Below are positions 8,488-16,634 of a DNA stretch of 32,233 bases, one piece after another (the stretch's first letter is position 1; each line of letters opens with the position of its first letter). The stretch comes from Neotamlana sedimentorum (lineage in GTDB: Bacteria > Bacteroidota > Bacteroidia > Flavobacteriales > Flavobacteriaceae): positions 1 to 32,233 of the forward strand of contig NZ_JTDW01000025.1 of NCBI RefSeq assembly GCF_000943565.1, in the 5' to 3' direction. The notes under the pieces are model-generated. The model was not told where the DNA came from and made no database searches. It saw only the letters and a list, made by a program, of their open reading frames with translations. The position numbers were made by a program, and so were the translations under genes.

Positions 8488-10797
8488 CTAGTACATTAAT
8501 GTTAATTTTAAATTTTGTTCTGTGATGATACTTCCAGAATTTATAATAGTATTGTTAACCGCTGAATTGTTTTTAGCACCCCACAATAAGGCTACTAATT
8601 TTACTGGATTACTTTTAAATGTATTGTCTATTAACGTCACATTTACAATTCCTCGATGATTTATCAAAATGCCATTTTTTTCTTTACCTCCGGAATTTAT
8701 AAACACAGAATTTTCAACTATTAAGTTCCCTCCAATTGTAGATTCGTCGTAGCCACCACGATAATAATCAATAACGTTTTGTTTAACATTGTTAAACTCG
8801 CAGTTTTTTATTGTTAAGTATTCAGTATTGTAGTCTCCTTTGTCATTTATTTCCTCAGATAATTCTAAACCATTTTCACAATTTAAAATGGAAGTATTTG
8901 CAAAAGTAATATGTTCGGCAAAAGCTTGTTTATATACTTTCAAAGCAAAATTGAAACCTCGAATTGCTGTATTGTTTACATTTAAACCAAAGTGAGTAAA
9001 CATGTTTTCTTTTAAGGAGGCAAAGGCTTTCGTCGAGTTATTACCTTGTAAAACTAATCCGTCTACATTCAAAAACCCTTTTGGATGAAGCTCAAAAAGC
9101 GCAGTACCAGTTTCGCCATTATAATTTATAATAGTTTCACCCTTTGTTTTTGCCTTAACGGTTATAGCTTTTGAAATTTCCAATGAATTTAAAACTGAAT
9201 AGCTTCCTGCACTCAACAAAATTACATCTCCATTTTGTGCTTCATCAATTTTTTTCTGAATATCTTCTCCTGGACCAACTTCAAAAGTCTGAACTTCACT
9301 AGTATTTTGTTCTTGTGAAAACCAAGATGGACCATATTTAGATTTATCCAATATTTCTGGATTAATCGCTTCGGTAGAAACAAAAGCACCAATATTATTA
9401 TTTGAAGCTCTTGAATTGCCAAATAAATCTTCAGTGATCTTATCAAAATCAAAACCTACGTATGGTTCAACATTTAAACTTTCAGTAGGAATATAAATAT
9501 TTTCAGAAATAGCTTTAACTTCAAAATTTGAAGCCGATAAACCTTCTACTGCATTAAAATATCCGCCTTGATTATTGATTGCATTACTTTTAAACGTTAC
9601 GCCTTCAATTTTATCGTGTGTCACAACAATTAAACTATCTGCTTTAGAATTATATACAGTATTATTCGCAACTATTGTTCTAATTGGAATTGCCGAACGA
9701 ATTTCGGATGCTGGCAATACATCTTTTTGATCGGTATTTACTCCTACTCCAAATTGCCATGGCGACTTACAATTTACATACGAATTGTATGCCACTACAA
9801 CATCGGTAACTTGGTTATACCTGTTTTGAGGAGATTTTGGAATACCATTCATTACAGCTAACGGACTTCTAAAACTTTCACCAATTAAATTGCAGAAATA
9901 ATTATTAATTATGGTATGCCCTGTGTTAATAACACGAATACCACCTATATTTTTATTTACGCCATCTCCAATAAAATAGTTACCTTCAATAGTACAGTAA
10001 TTTCCGTGTCTGGTTACCAAAGACCCTTCACTTTTATAAAACACATTATTTTTAAACTGATTGAAGTTTGTTTTGCTAGAAATAATCTCGACCTCACCAT
10101 TACACTCTTCAAATAAATTATTTTCTACTAAAGTGTAGCTTGGTGCCATAGACGTATAACTATCGCCTAATTGAATAGTTTCACCACTTGCACCACCTTT
10201 TGGAGGGCGAGGTCCAAAATGATTATTAATAATTCTGTGATGGTTATTAATGTGCTCATTTCCTTTTAAATCGATTCGAATAGTTGGTCCGCGATTTGTT
10301 TTTCCTCCAATATAACAATTGCTTAACGTATTATGTCTTCCCCAGAATTGCACCCAACGATCGGAATCGTCGCGTTCCATTTTATTAAAATCTTCAATTA
10401 CACTGTTTGTTAGAGTACAATGGTTACCAATATGCTCATCATCCAATTTAAAATCTACTACATTTCCTTTAGCATAACCTCCTTTAAAATGAAGTCCGTC
10501 TACAACTAAATAATTACCTCCAAATTTTAATTGTGATACTCCCGAAATAATAACACCACCTGGCGTTTCTGCTTTAATAGTTATAGGGTGATTTTCAGTA
10601 CCGTTTGCCTTAAAATTTATTTCCAAATTTTCCCAATTACCATTTTTTAATATAATTACATCGTCCGGCTGCGCATGATCTATAGCATCATTAAGTTCTT
10701 CAGAATTATTTACAACAAGGTTTTTTTGAGTGTTTTTTGATGTTTCACAAGAAAAAAATAAAACAGAAACAATTAAAAAGACATAAAATTTACTCAT
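8488..10797 (-). CDS. PL6-family alginate lyase, lipoprotein with two beta-helix domains
   Basis: This 769-residue polysaccharide lyase of family 6 (chondroitinase B/AlyGC type) cleaves alginate by beta-elimination at the cell envelope. It starts with a lipoprotein signal and lipidated Cys at residue 17 (LFFSC). The N-terminal beta-helix spans about residues 25-480 and contains the NGEVEIISSK strand with the likely metal-ligand glutamates 235 and 237 and catalytic Lys 242. Arg 263 follows in TRHG; the 21-residue Lys-Arg spacing equals that of characterised PL6 enzymes. A second beta-helix begins near residue 500 (VGPGEDIQKKIDEAQNGDVI), echoing the start of the first (NNSEELNDAIDHAQPDDVI) and making it a full-length two-domain form. 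It has its own promoter and operator array. Alginate rather than dermatan sulfate is inferred from the KDG-pathway neighbours. Confidence 0.93.
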   Translation of the reverse strand: MSKFYVFLIVSVLFFSCETSKNTQKNLVVNNSEELNDAIDHAQPDDVIILKNGNWENLEINFKANGTENHPITIKAETPGGVIISGVSQLKFGGNYLVVDGLHFKGGYAKGNVVDFKLDDEHIGNHCTLTNSVIEDFNKMERDDSDRWVQFWGRHNTLSNCYIGGKTNRGPTIRIDLKGNEHINNHHRIINNHFGPRPPKGGASGETIQLGDSYTSMAPSYTLVENNLFEECNGEVEIISSKTNFNQFKNNVFYKSEGSLVTRHGNYCTIEGNYFIGDGVNKNIGGIRVINTGHTIINNYFCNLIGESFRSPLAVMNGIPKSPQNRYNQVTDVVVAYNSYVNCKSPWQFGVGVNTDQKDVLPASEIRSAIPIRTIVANNTVYNSKADSLIVVTHDKIEGVTFKSNAINNQGGYFNAVEGLSASNFEVKAISENIYIPTESLNVEPYVGFDFDKITEDLFGNSRASNNNIGAFVSTEAINPEILDKSKYGPSWFSQEQNTSEVQTFEVGPGEDIQKKIDEAQNGDVILLSAGSYSVLNSLEISKAITVKAKTKGETIINYNGETGTALFELHPKGFLNVDGLVLQGNNSTKAFASLKENMFTHFGLNVNNTAIRGFNFALKVYKQAFAEHITFANTSILNCENGLELSEEINDKGDYNTEYLTIKNCEFNNVKQNVIDYYRGGYDESTIGGNLIVENSVFINSGGKEKNGILINHRGIVNVTLIDNTFKSNPVKLVALLWGAKNNSAVNNTIINSGSIITEQNLKLTLMY

Positions 10798-10816
10798 AAT
10801 TATAGTTTAGTTTTTT

Positions 10817-10852
10817 TGGTTTTCCAAACTGGTTAACCATTCTGGTTTTCCA
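10817..10852. promoter_or_regulatory. Triple 13-bp-spaced operator array at PL6 promoter
   Basis: Three decamers begin at 10817 (TGGTTTTCCA), 10830 (the perfect palindrome TGGTTAACCA) and 10843 (TGGTTTTCCA), each 13 bp apart with spacers AAC and TTC. The promoter-proximal copy overlaps the -7 element by two bases in exactly the same register as at susC. The shared architecture implies one regulator for both transcription units. Confidence 0.75.
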
Positions 10853-10880
10853 AAAGTAATGTTTTGACTTTTAATTCCAA
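10851..10880 (-). promoter_or_regulatory. PL6 lyase promoter (Bacteroidota consensus)
   Basis: On the minus strand TTTTG, with its TTG at 10880-10878, is followed after 19 bases by TACTTTTG (10858-10851). This matches the Bacteroidota consensus TTTG-N19-21-TAnnTTTG. The predicted start near 10844 gives a short leader of about 46 bases that is almost filled by the operator array. Confidence 0.8.
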
Positions 10881-10979
10881 AATTATAACTGTTAATTATT
10901 TATCGCCTCTACATATAGCATAAGTTCTTATTCTTTAAAAAAATCATTTCACATTAAAAAAATTACTATTTTTACAAAC

Positions 10980-10997
10980 CAGAACAGAACAGAACGG
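10980..10997. repeat. Pentanucleotide repeat before the GntR gene
   Basis: Three copies of CAGAA (10980-10984, 10985-10989 and 10990-10994) run into CGG, ending four bases before the GTG start of the regulator gene. The copies cover the ribosome-binding region. They could be a slippage-prone tract or part of an autoregulatory site. No consensus promoter was recognised for the plus-strand operon in 10861-11000. Confidence 0.5.
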
Positions 10998-11000
10998 ATA

Positions 11001-11987
11001 GTGGATTTATCAATAGATTTAAACATAGAATTACCAAAATACCAACAGCTAGTTAACGCCGTTAACGATGCCCTTGCTAACAATACATTAAGCAGTGGCG
11101 ATGCCTTGCCATCAGTAAATAATGTTTGTAAAGATTATCACTTATCTCGCGATACTGTTTTTAAGGCCTACTCCATTTTAAAAGATAATGGTGTTATAGA
11201 ATCGGTACCTAACAAAGGCTATTTTATTGCAAACGATACACGTAAAGTTTTGTTAGTGCTCGATACTTTTAAGGCCTATAAAGAAGTTTTGTACCACGCT
11301 TTTGTAAAAAACTTACCTAAAAAAGTAATCGTCGATGTACAATTCCATCATTATAACATTAATAATTTTAAAACCATTTTAAATAACGGAAAAGGCAAAT
11401 ATTACAAATATGTTGTAATGAGCTTTAACCATAAGGAGGTTCCAAGCGTACTTTCAGATTTTGATAACGACAAGCTATTATTAATCGATTGGAATATTCA
11501 TGCTAAAAAAAGCAACAATTATGTATTTCAGGATTTTGGTAACGCTTTCGCAGAAGTTTTAAAAGAAGTGCTACCAGCGTTACAGAAATATAAACGCTTT
11601 GTATTAGTATATCCAACGTTTACCTATCATCCTGTCGAAGCTGTTACTCATTTTAAACAATTTTGCAAAGCTAAAAGAATAACATATAAAATTGTTACAG
11701 ATATTAATGAATTTGAAGTAAAAAAACACGATGCATATTTAAGTGTAAGCGATCGGGTTTTGGGTATGTTTTTAGAACAATGCCGAAATAAAAACCTAGA
11801 ACCGGGAACAGATGTTGGTTTTTTATCTTACAACGAAACACCAATGAAGCCCTTTATTTACAAAGGTATTTCGGTTATTTCAACCGACTTTAAAGCCATG
11901 GGAAACCTTGCGGCTTCATTTATAAACCAAGAACAATCAATACAAAAATTTATACCAACTAAACTTATTTTAAGAGACTCATTATAA
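11001..11987 (+). CDS. GntR-family regulator with LacI-like effector domain (xylose operon)
   Basis: This 328-residue transcriptional regulator has an N-terminal GntR winged helix-turn-helix (about residues 8-75, with SGDALPSVNNVCKDYHLSRDTVFKAY as the recognition region). It is joined to a periplasmic-binding/LacI-like sensor domain (from about 85 on), an arrangement like that of AraR. It uses a GTG start at 11001. Its TAA stop overlaps the ATG of the xylulokinase gene (TAATG), so the two are translationally coupled. Control of xylose genes by a pentose or pentose phosphate is therefore likely. It is divergent from the PL6 gene, and the 13-bp operator array lies 148 bases upstream of it, so an effect on the alginate genes cannot be excluded. 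Activator or repressor mode cannot be read from the sequence. Confidence 0.85.
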   Translation: MDLSIDLNIELPKYQQLVNAVNDALANNTLSSGDALPSVNNVCKDYHLSRDTVFKAYSILKDNGVIESVPNKGYFIANDTRKVLLVLDTFKAYKEVLYHAFVKNLPKKVIVDVQFHHYNINNFKTILNNGKGKYYKYVVMSFNHKEVPSVLSDFDNDKLLLIDWNIHAKKSNNYVFQDFGNAFAEVLKEVLPALQKYKRFVLVYPTFTYHPVEAVTHFKQFCKAKRITYKIVTDINEFEVKKHDAYLSVSDRVLGMFLEQCRNKNLEPGTDVGFLSYNETPMKPFIYKGISVISTDFKAMGNLAASFINQEQSIQKFIPTKLILRDSL

Positions 11988-13477
11988 TGTATTATTTAGG
12001 ATTAGACATAGGAAGTTCTTCAATTAAAGCTGCTTTGGTTAACACCAAAACCAGTAAAAGCATTGCTGTTGTGCAAGAACCAAAACAAGAAATGGACATG
12101 TACGCCAAAAAAAACGGTTGGGCCGAACAAGACCCAGACCTTTGGTGGCAACATGTTTGCAACGCTATTACCCGTTTAAAAAGTGAAAACAACGTTACTA
12201 ACGAACAAATTGTTGGTATAGGTATTTCGTACCAAATGCATGGTTTGGTGGTTGTAGATAAAGCAGGTAAACCATTACGAAAAAGTATTATTTGGTGCGA
12301 TAGTAGAGCGGTTGAAATTGGTAATAACGCGTTCAAATCTATAGGCGAAAATACTTGTAATACCAACTTGCTAAATTCTCCGTCAAATTTTACGGCATCT
12401 AAACTAAGCTGGGTAAAACAAAACGAACCCGAAGTTTTCGAAAAAATTCACAAGTTTATGTTACCAGGAGATTATATTGCCTATAAATTCTCCAACACCA
12501 TAAATACCACAATTTCAGGATTATCTGAAGGTGTTTTTTGGGATTTTAGTAAAGACGATATTGCCGATTTTTTATTAGACCATTATGGCATTCATAAAAA
12601 CTTAGTGCCCGATATTGTTGCTACTTTTGGTAAACAATCTGTTGTAAATGAAGCTGGAGCTAAAAGTAGCGGATTACTAGCCGGAACCCCAATTTTTTAT
12701 AGAGCTGGCGACCAACCCAATAACGCCCTATCTTTAAATGTTTTTAACCCTGGTGAAGTCGCTTCAACTGGTGGAACTTCGGGTGTAATTTATGCGATCA
12801 CTAATAACTTATCTGTAAAAGAAAGCTCTAGAGTAAACAATTTTGCTCACGTAAATTATTCAAAAGGAGATGAAGCACGCATCGGGAAATTACTTTGTAT
12901 TAACGGTGCAGGAATTCAATATAGATGGTTGTTAAACAATCTCGCTGTTGAATCTTATGAAGACATGAACCAACTTACCAACAATATTCCTGTTGGTAGC
13001 GATGGCGTGTGTATAATTCCGTTTGGCAATGGTGCAGAACGTATGCTAAACAATAAAGATGTAGGTACGCGTATTTTAAACCTTAACCTCAACAATCATA
13101 ATAAAGGGCATTTATGTCGTGCTGCATTAGAAGGTATCGCGTTTTCATTTGTATATGGCATGGAAATTTTAAAGTCCGATGGTATAAAACCAACCGTTAT
13201 ACGTGCCGGAAACGATAATTTATACCGCTCAGAAATTTTTGCAAATACCGTAGCAACCTTAATTAATCAAGACATTGAAATTTACAACACAACCGGAGCT
13301 ATTGGAGCCGCTCGTGCAGCGAAATTGCATGAAGGCGATTTCGAAGGTTTTGGTAAAGGCATTATGGAAAACGACTATGTTATGACATATAAACCTTTAA
13401 AAGATAACACCGCTTATAAAGAAGCTTATAACAATTGGAAAAACGAATTAGAAATTATATTAAAAAACAATAACTAA
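11987..13477 (+). CDS. xylB: Xylulokinase
   Basis: This 496-residue FGGY-family carbohydrate kinase phosphorylates D-xylulose to D-xylulose 5-phosphate, feeding the pentose phosphate pathway. It starts with the ATPase motif [12 protein letters not shown] (Asp 7). The QMHG motif typical of xylulokinases is at residues 83-86, and the catalytic Asp is at 242 in AGDQPNNA, followed by the STGGTSG phosphate loop. It shares one base with the regulator's stop and is followed by xylA after 11 bases. The direct pairing with xylA makes the xylulose assignment firm. Confidence 0.95.
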   Translation: MYYLGLDIGSSSIKAALVNTKTSKSIAVVQEPKQEMDMYAKKNGWAEQDPDLWWQHVCNAITRLKSENNVTNEQIVGIGISYQMHGLVVVDKAGKPLRKSIIWCDSRAVEIGNNAFKSIGENTCNTNLLNSPSNFTASKLSWVKQNEPEVFEKIHKFMLPGDYIAYKFSNTINTTISGLSEGVFWDFSKDDIADFLLDHYGIHKNLVPDIVATFGKQSVVNEAGAKSSGLLAGTPIFYRAGDQPNNALSLNVFNPGEVASTGGTSGVIYAITNNLSVKESSRVNNFAHVNYSKGDEARIGKLLCINGAGIQYRWLLNNLAVESYEDMNQLTNNIPVGSDGVCIIPFGNGAERMLNNKDVGTRILNLNLNNHNKGHLCRAALEGIAFSFVYGMEILKSDGIKPTVIRAGNDNLYRSEIFANTVATLINQDIEIYNTTGAIGAARAAKLHEGDFEGFGKGIMENDYVMTYKPLKDNTAYKEAYNNWKNELEIILKNNN

Positions 13478-13488
13478 ATTTTAAAAAC

Positions 13489-14814
13489 ATGGCATTAATA
13501 GGAAATAAAGAATACTATAAAGGTATTGGAGAAATTAAATTTGAAGGCAAAGAGTCAGATAACCCTTTAGCGTTTAAATATTACAATCCAGACCAAGTTG
13601 TTGCTGGCAAAACTATGAAAGAATGGTTTAAATTTTCTGTGGCTTACTGGCATACGTTTTGCGGACAAGGAAGCGACCCGTTTGGTCCTGGAACTTTAAA
13701 CTTCCCTTGGGATGCTTCAACCAACGCTGTTCAAGCTGCAAAAGATAAAGCCGATGCTGCATTCGAATTTATTACAAAAATGGGATTTGGCTACTACTGT
13801 TTCCACGATGTAGATTTAGTACGCGAAGGTAATTCGTTTGGCGAACTAGAATCTAACTTAGCTGCAATTACCGAGTATTTAAAAGAGAAACAAGCTGCTT
13901 CGGGTGTAAAATTACTTTGGGGTACAGCCAACTGTTTTTCTAATCCAAGATACATGAATGGTGCTTCTACAAACCCAGATTTTAATGTGGTTGCCAGAGC
14001 TGGCGGACAAATTAAATTGGCTTTAGATGCTACTATTGCTTTAAATGGTGAAAACTATGTATTCTGGGGAGGTCGCGAAGGTTACATGAGCTTATTAAAT
14101 ACCGATATGGGGCGCGAACTAGACCACATGGGGCAATTTTTAACCATGGCTAGAGATTATGCTAGAGCTCAAGGTTTTAAAGGAAACTTCTTTATTGAGC
14201 CAAAACCTATGGAACCAATGAAACACCAATACGATTTCGATTCGGCGACTGCTATTGGTTTCTTAAAAGAATATGGTTTAGATAAAGATTTTAAAATTAA
14301 TATTGAAGTAAATCACGCGACGTTAGCACAACACACTTTTCAACATGAAATTGAAGTGGCAGCAAAAGCCGGTATGTTAGGTAGCTTAGATGCTAACCGT
14401 GGCGATTACCAAAACGGCTGGGATACAGACCAGTTTCCTAACAACATTCAAGAAACTACCGAAGCTATGCTTGTATTTTTAAAAGCTGGTGGTTTACAAG
14501 GTGGTGGTGTTAATTTTGATGCTAAAATTAGAAGAAATTCAACCGATTTAGAAGATGTATTTTTAGCTCACATTGGTGGTGCCGACACCTTTGCTAGAGC
14601 TTTAATTACTGCCGATAAAATTATTTCGTCGTCGCCTTACGATAAGTTAAGAAAAGAACGTTACAGCAGCTTTGATTCTGGAAAAGGAAAAGATTTTGAA
14701 GCTGGTAAATTAAGCTTAACCGATTTATATAATATCGCTCAAGAAAACGGCGAATTACCTTTACAAAGCGGTAAACAAGAATTGTTCGAGAATATAATCA
14801 ATCAGTATATCTAA
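13489..14814 (+). CDS. xylA: Xylose isomerase
   Basis: This 441-residue class II xylose isomerase converts D-xylose to D-xylulose. The catalytic motif FHDVDL puts His at 106 and Asp at 109, and the metal site [12 protein letters not shown] puts Glu at 237 and Lys at 239. These are offset by five from the E. coli enzyme, consistent with a full-length class II protein. [19 protein letters not shown] near the C-terminus is also family-typical. It is the last gene of the regulator-xylB-xylA operon. No xylose transporter is adjacent, so uptake is encoded elsewhere. Confidence 0.97.
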   Translation: MALIGNKEYYKGIGEIKFEGKESDNPLAFKYYNPDQVVAGKTMKEWFKFSVAYWHTFCGQGSDPFGPGTLNFPWDASTNAVQAAKDKADAAFEFITKMGFGYYCFHDVDLVREGNSFGELESNLAAITEYLKEKQAASGVKLLWGTANCFSNPRYMNGASTNPDFNVVARAGGQIKLALDATIALNGENYVFWGGREGYMSLLNTDMGRELDHMGQFLTMARDYARAQGFKGNFFIEPKPMEPMKHQYDFDSATAIGFLKEYGLDKDFKINIEVNHATLAQHTFQHEIEVAAKAGMLGSLDANRGDYQNGWDTDQFPNNIQETTEAMLVFLKAGGLQGGGVNFDAKIRRNSTDLEDVFLAHIGGADTFARALITADKIISSSPYDKLRKERYSSFDSGKGKDFEAGKLSLTDLYNIAQENGELPLQSGKQELFENIINQYI

Positions 14815-14837
14815 TTATTTTTTTAATTAGAGTTAAT

Positions 14838-14975
14838 AAAGAGGCTGACTAAAAGGATACATGTTTTGTTAATCTGAACTCGTTTTAGATTCTTCAAACT
14901 AACGAAAATCAATGTTAAGATTCTGAAATAAATTCAGAATGACAGATTTTCTATCTTTTTAGTCAGTCTCCTCTT
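14838..14975. repeat. Element with terminal inverted repeats, downstream of xylA
   Basis: The left end AAGAGGCTGACTAAAAGGATA (from about 14839) is mirrored by TATCTTTTTAGTCAGTCTCC... (14952-14975), with one mismatch and a three-base insertion. The enclosed ~95 bases hold a REP-like hairpin (14919-14944). It may be a MITE-like remnant or an elaborate bidirectional terminator between convergent genes. A related pair of ends is at 27405-27534. Confidence 0.65.
14919..14944. repeat. REP-like 26-base hairpin, copy 1
   Basis: TTCTGAA (14921-14927), a five-base loop and TTCAGAA (14933-14939) form the stem of a 26-base unit ending GACA. A second copy (31587-31612) has the same length and layout. It differs by a paired T-A to C-G change in the stem, which is the pattern expected for a structure-conserved repeat. 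Confidence 0.6.
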
Positions 14976-15024
14976 ATATAAAAAATTGATTATAGCAGTG
15001 TAGAATTTTAAATTAAAGCATAAA

Positions 15025-15052
15025 AAAAAGCTTCAATTTCTTGAAGCTTTTT
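15025..15052 (-). terminator. Intrinsic terminator after tRNA-Arg
   Basis: AAAAAGCTTCAA (15025-15036), loop TTTC, and TTGAAGCTTTTT (15041-15052) form a perfect 12-bp stem. On the minus strand it is followed by a run of T (complement of 15022-15029). It lies two bases beyond the tRNA 3' end, a classic factor-independent terminator. Confidence 0.9.
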
Positions 15053-15053
15053 G

Positions 15054-15127
15054 TGACCGCGGCAGGATTCAAACCTGCAACCTCTTGAGCCGTAATCAAG
15101 TGCGCTATTCAGTTGCGCCACGCGGCC
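15054..15127 (-). tRNA. tRNA-Arg (anticodon ACG)
   Basis: The 74-base cloverleaf folds fully on the minus strand: acceptor GGCCGCG/CGCGGTC (one G-U pair), D stem GCGC/GCGC, anticodon stem CTTGA/TCAAG with loop TTACGGC giving anticodon ACG, and T stem GCAGG/CCTGC with loop TTTGAAT. The discriminator is A and CCA is not encoded. The anticodon needs A34-to-inosine editing by TadA to read CGU, CGC and CGA. The D loop reads GA where GG is usual, and the T loop has TTTGAAT instead of TTCGAAT. Confidence 0.95.
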
Positions 15128-15141
15128 GTTTTTTGTGGGTG

Positions 15142-15172
15142 CAAATATATATTTTTATTAATATACCACCAA
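15142..15172 (-). promoter_or_regulatory. tRNA-Arg promoter
   Basis: On the minus strand TTTTG, with its TTG at 15172-15170, is followed after 20 bases by TATATTTG (15149-15142). It matches the Bacteroidota consensus exactly and sits 14 bases before the tRNA 5' end, with the predicted start about seven bases upstream of the mature end. Confidence 0.8.
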
Positions 15173-15248
15173 AATATATTTAATATTTTTTAGGAGATAT
15201 TTACACCAAACTGGTATTCCCAAAAAATAAAAAAGGTAATAGTAAGAT

Positions 15249-15524
15249 TTAAATAATTTCTGCGCTTAAACCAGCCTCTAAAAGTTTTGAGCATCGTGGT
15301 TTTAAATCGTCGTAGCCACCAGTTTTTACGGTACATTTACCTTTATAGTGTACTAAAATAGTGCACTGCTCTGCTTGTTCTAAGGTATGCTCGCAAACAT
15401 AAATTAAAGTTTCGATAACATGATCGAAGGTATTTACATCGTCGTTGTACAATACTATTTCATTTTGAGTAGAAACTTTTTCTTGAAGTAGTACATCTTC
15501 CAGCGCTTTTTCTTTGGTACTCAT
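15249..15524 (-). CDS. clpS: ATP-dependent Clp protease adaptor ClpS
   Basis: This 91-residue adaptor binds the N-domain of the Clp ATPase and delivers N-degron proteins, those with Leu, Phe, Tyr or Trp at the N-terminus, for degradation. The core motif EIVLYNDDVNTFDHVIETLI (about residues 22-41) contains the NDD-x-x-T/F segment that frames the N-degron pocket. The following KGKCTVKTGG segment and the C-terminal helix fit the family and its usual length. It is 31 bases downstream of prmA on the same strand and probably cotranscribed with it, a pairing often seen in Flavobacteriaceae. Confidence 0.93.
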   Translation of the reverse strand: MSTKEKALEDVLLQEKVSTQNEIVLYNDDVNTFDHVIETLIYVCEHTLEQAEQCTILVHYKGKCTVKTGGYDDLKPRCSKLLEAGLSAEII

Positions 15525-15555
15525 GTAATTACAGGTAATAGGTGATAATTTTTTA

Positions 15556-16392
15556 CTAATTTATAAATTTTAACGAAACCCAGTTATTTCTTTCAAAATT
15601 TTCTTCGAATTTTAACAATAAATTTTCGCAAGCTTCTTGAATAATTGGAATATCGTCACTATAAAAACCACTTAAAAACAACAGACCTCCTTTATTTAAA
15701 CAAGACACATATGTTGCCATATCTTGTAATAAAATGTTTCGGTTTATGTTTGCAATTATAACATCATATTTATTTTTGCCCAATACGCTGGCGTCGCCTT
15801 CAATAACTGTAATGTGTTGGCTGTTATTACGCTCTACATTTTCTAAACTATTTAAATAGCACCAATTATCATAATCGACAGCGTCAATTGGTTTTGCTCC
15901 TTTTTTTTCGGCTAAAATGGCTAAAACACCTGTACCACAACCCATATCTAAAACCGATTTGTCTTTAAAATCGTTTTTTAAGATGTGCTGAATCATCATG
16001 TGTGTGGTTTCATGGTGGCCGGTGCCAAAACTCATTTTTGGCTCGATAACAATGTCGTATTCTACATTAAATTTTTCATGAAATGGTGCGCGAACTGCAC
16101 AAGCATCGTCTACAACTATTGGCTTAAAGTTTTTTTCCCATTCGGCATTCCAATTGGTTTGCTCTATTTCTTCGAAGGTGAAGGTTATTTTAAACTCCTC
16201 GGAATTTAATATTTGTATATCTTCTAGAATAGATTGGTTCCACTCTTCTTTTTGAATATATGCTGTTACGCCTTCTTCAGTTTCTACAAAACTCTCGAAA
16301 CCTGCGTAGCCTAATTCGGCAATTAAAATTTCTACGGCTGGTTGTTGCGGTTCTACTTTAAAATAATATCCTAAATATATTGGATTTGACAT
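15556..16392 (-). CDS. prmA: Ribosomal protein L11 methyltransferase
   Basis: This 278-residue SAM-dependent methyltransferase methylates lysines and the N-terminus of ribosomal protein L11. The short N-terminal substrate-recognition domain (about 1-85) is followed by the Rossmann methyltransferase domain. Visible motifs are SFGTGHHETT (about 121-130), the SAM-binding VLDMGCGTG at about 147-155, and the catalytic-loop ANINRNILL, in which the N-x-N form is typical. It precedes clpS. A TATCTTTG sequence on the minus strand at 16417-16410 could be its -7 promoter element, but no -33 TTG lies at the right spacing, so this is weak. Confidence 0.95.
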   Translation of the reverse strand: MSNPIYLGYYFKVEPQQPAVEILIAELGYAGFESFVETEEGVTAYIQKEEWNQSILEDIQILNSEEFKITFTFEEIEQTNWNAEWEKNFKPIVVDDACAVRAPFHEKFNVEYDIVIEPKMSFGTGHHETTHMMIQHILKNDFKDKSVLDMGCGTGVLAILAEKKGAKPIDAVDYDNWCYLNSLENVERNNSQHITVIEGDASVLGKNKYDVIIANINRNILLQDMATYVSCLNKGGLLFLSGFYSDDIPIIQEACENLLLKFEENFERNNWVSLKFIN

Positions 16393-16462
16393 ATGCTATT
16401 TTTAGGCTGCAAAGATAGTTACTAAAAAATAAAGCTAGACTTTTGATTTTGTATAAAACCAA

Positions 16463-16498
16463 AAAACCTGCTAAGCTTTAATAAACTTAACAGGTTTT
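16463..16498 (-). terminator. Intrinsic terminator between tpiA and prmA
   Basis: AAAACCTG (16463-16470) pairs with CAGGTTTT (16491-16498); inner TAAG/CTTA arms extend the stem after one mismatch. On the minus strand the stem is followed by TT before GG, giving a six-T run that overlaps the arm. It would end the tpiA transcript before prmA. Confidence 0.75.
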
Positions 16499-16526
16499 AT
16501 GTTTTATAACTGGTTTTGGCAAATAT

Positions 16527-16622
16527 GCCCGCGTTAGGGATTGAGGTATTGTTGAAGCTCACCGACGAAGGAGGTAGCGACTACCGAAAGCCCGACCTTG
16601 CCCAAAGCAAGGTAACGCCCAA
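16527..16622. repeat. Multi-helix GC-rich intergenic element
   Basis: A ~95-base segment, much richer in G and C than its surroundings, folds into nested helices. GCGTTA (16531-16536) pairs with TAACGC (16613-16618), and GGG just inside the left arm can pair with CCC of AAAGCCCG. Internal hairpins are GGTAG-CGA-CTACC (16573-16585) and CCTTGC-CCAAA-GCAAGG (16596-16612). The boundary words GCGTTAGGGATTG and GAAAGCCCG look like a widespread flavobacterial intergenic repeat, from memory only. It encodes no protein. Confidence 0.6.
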
Positions 16623-16634
16623 ATTATTTTATTT

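Noticed and set aside
8488-10797. Chondroitinase B identity for the PL6 enzyme
   Set aside because: The fold and catalytic pair are shared by the family, but the locus encodes uronate uptake, DEH reductase and KDG kinase, with no sulfatase or glycosaminoglycan genes.
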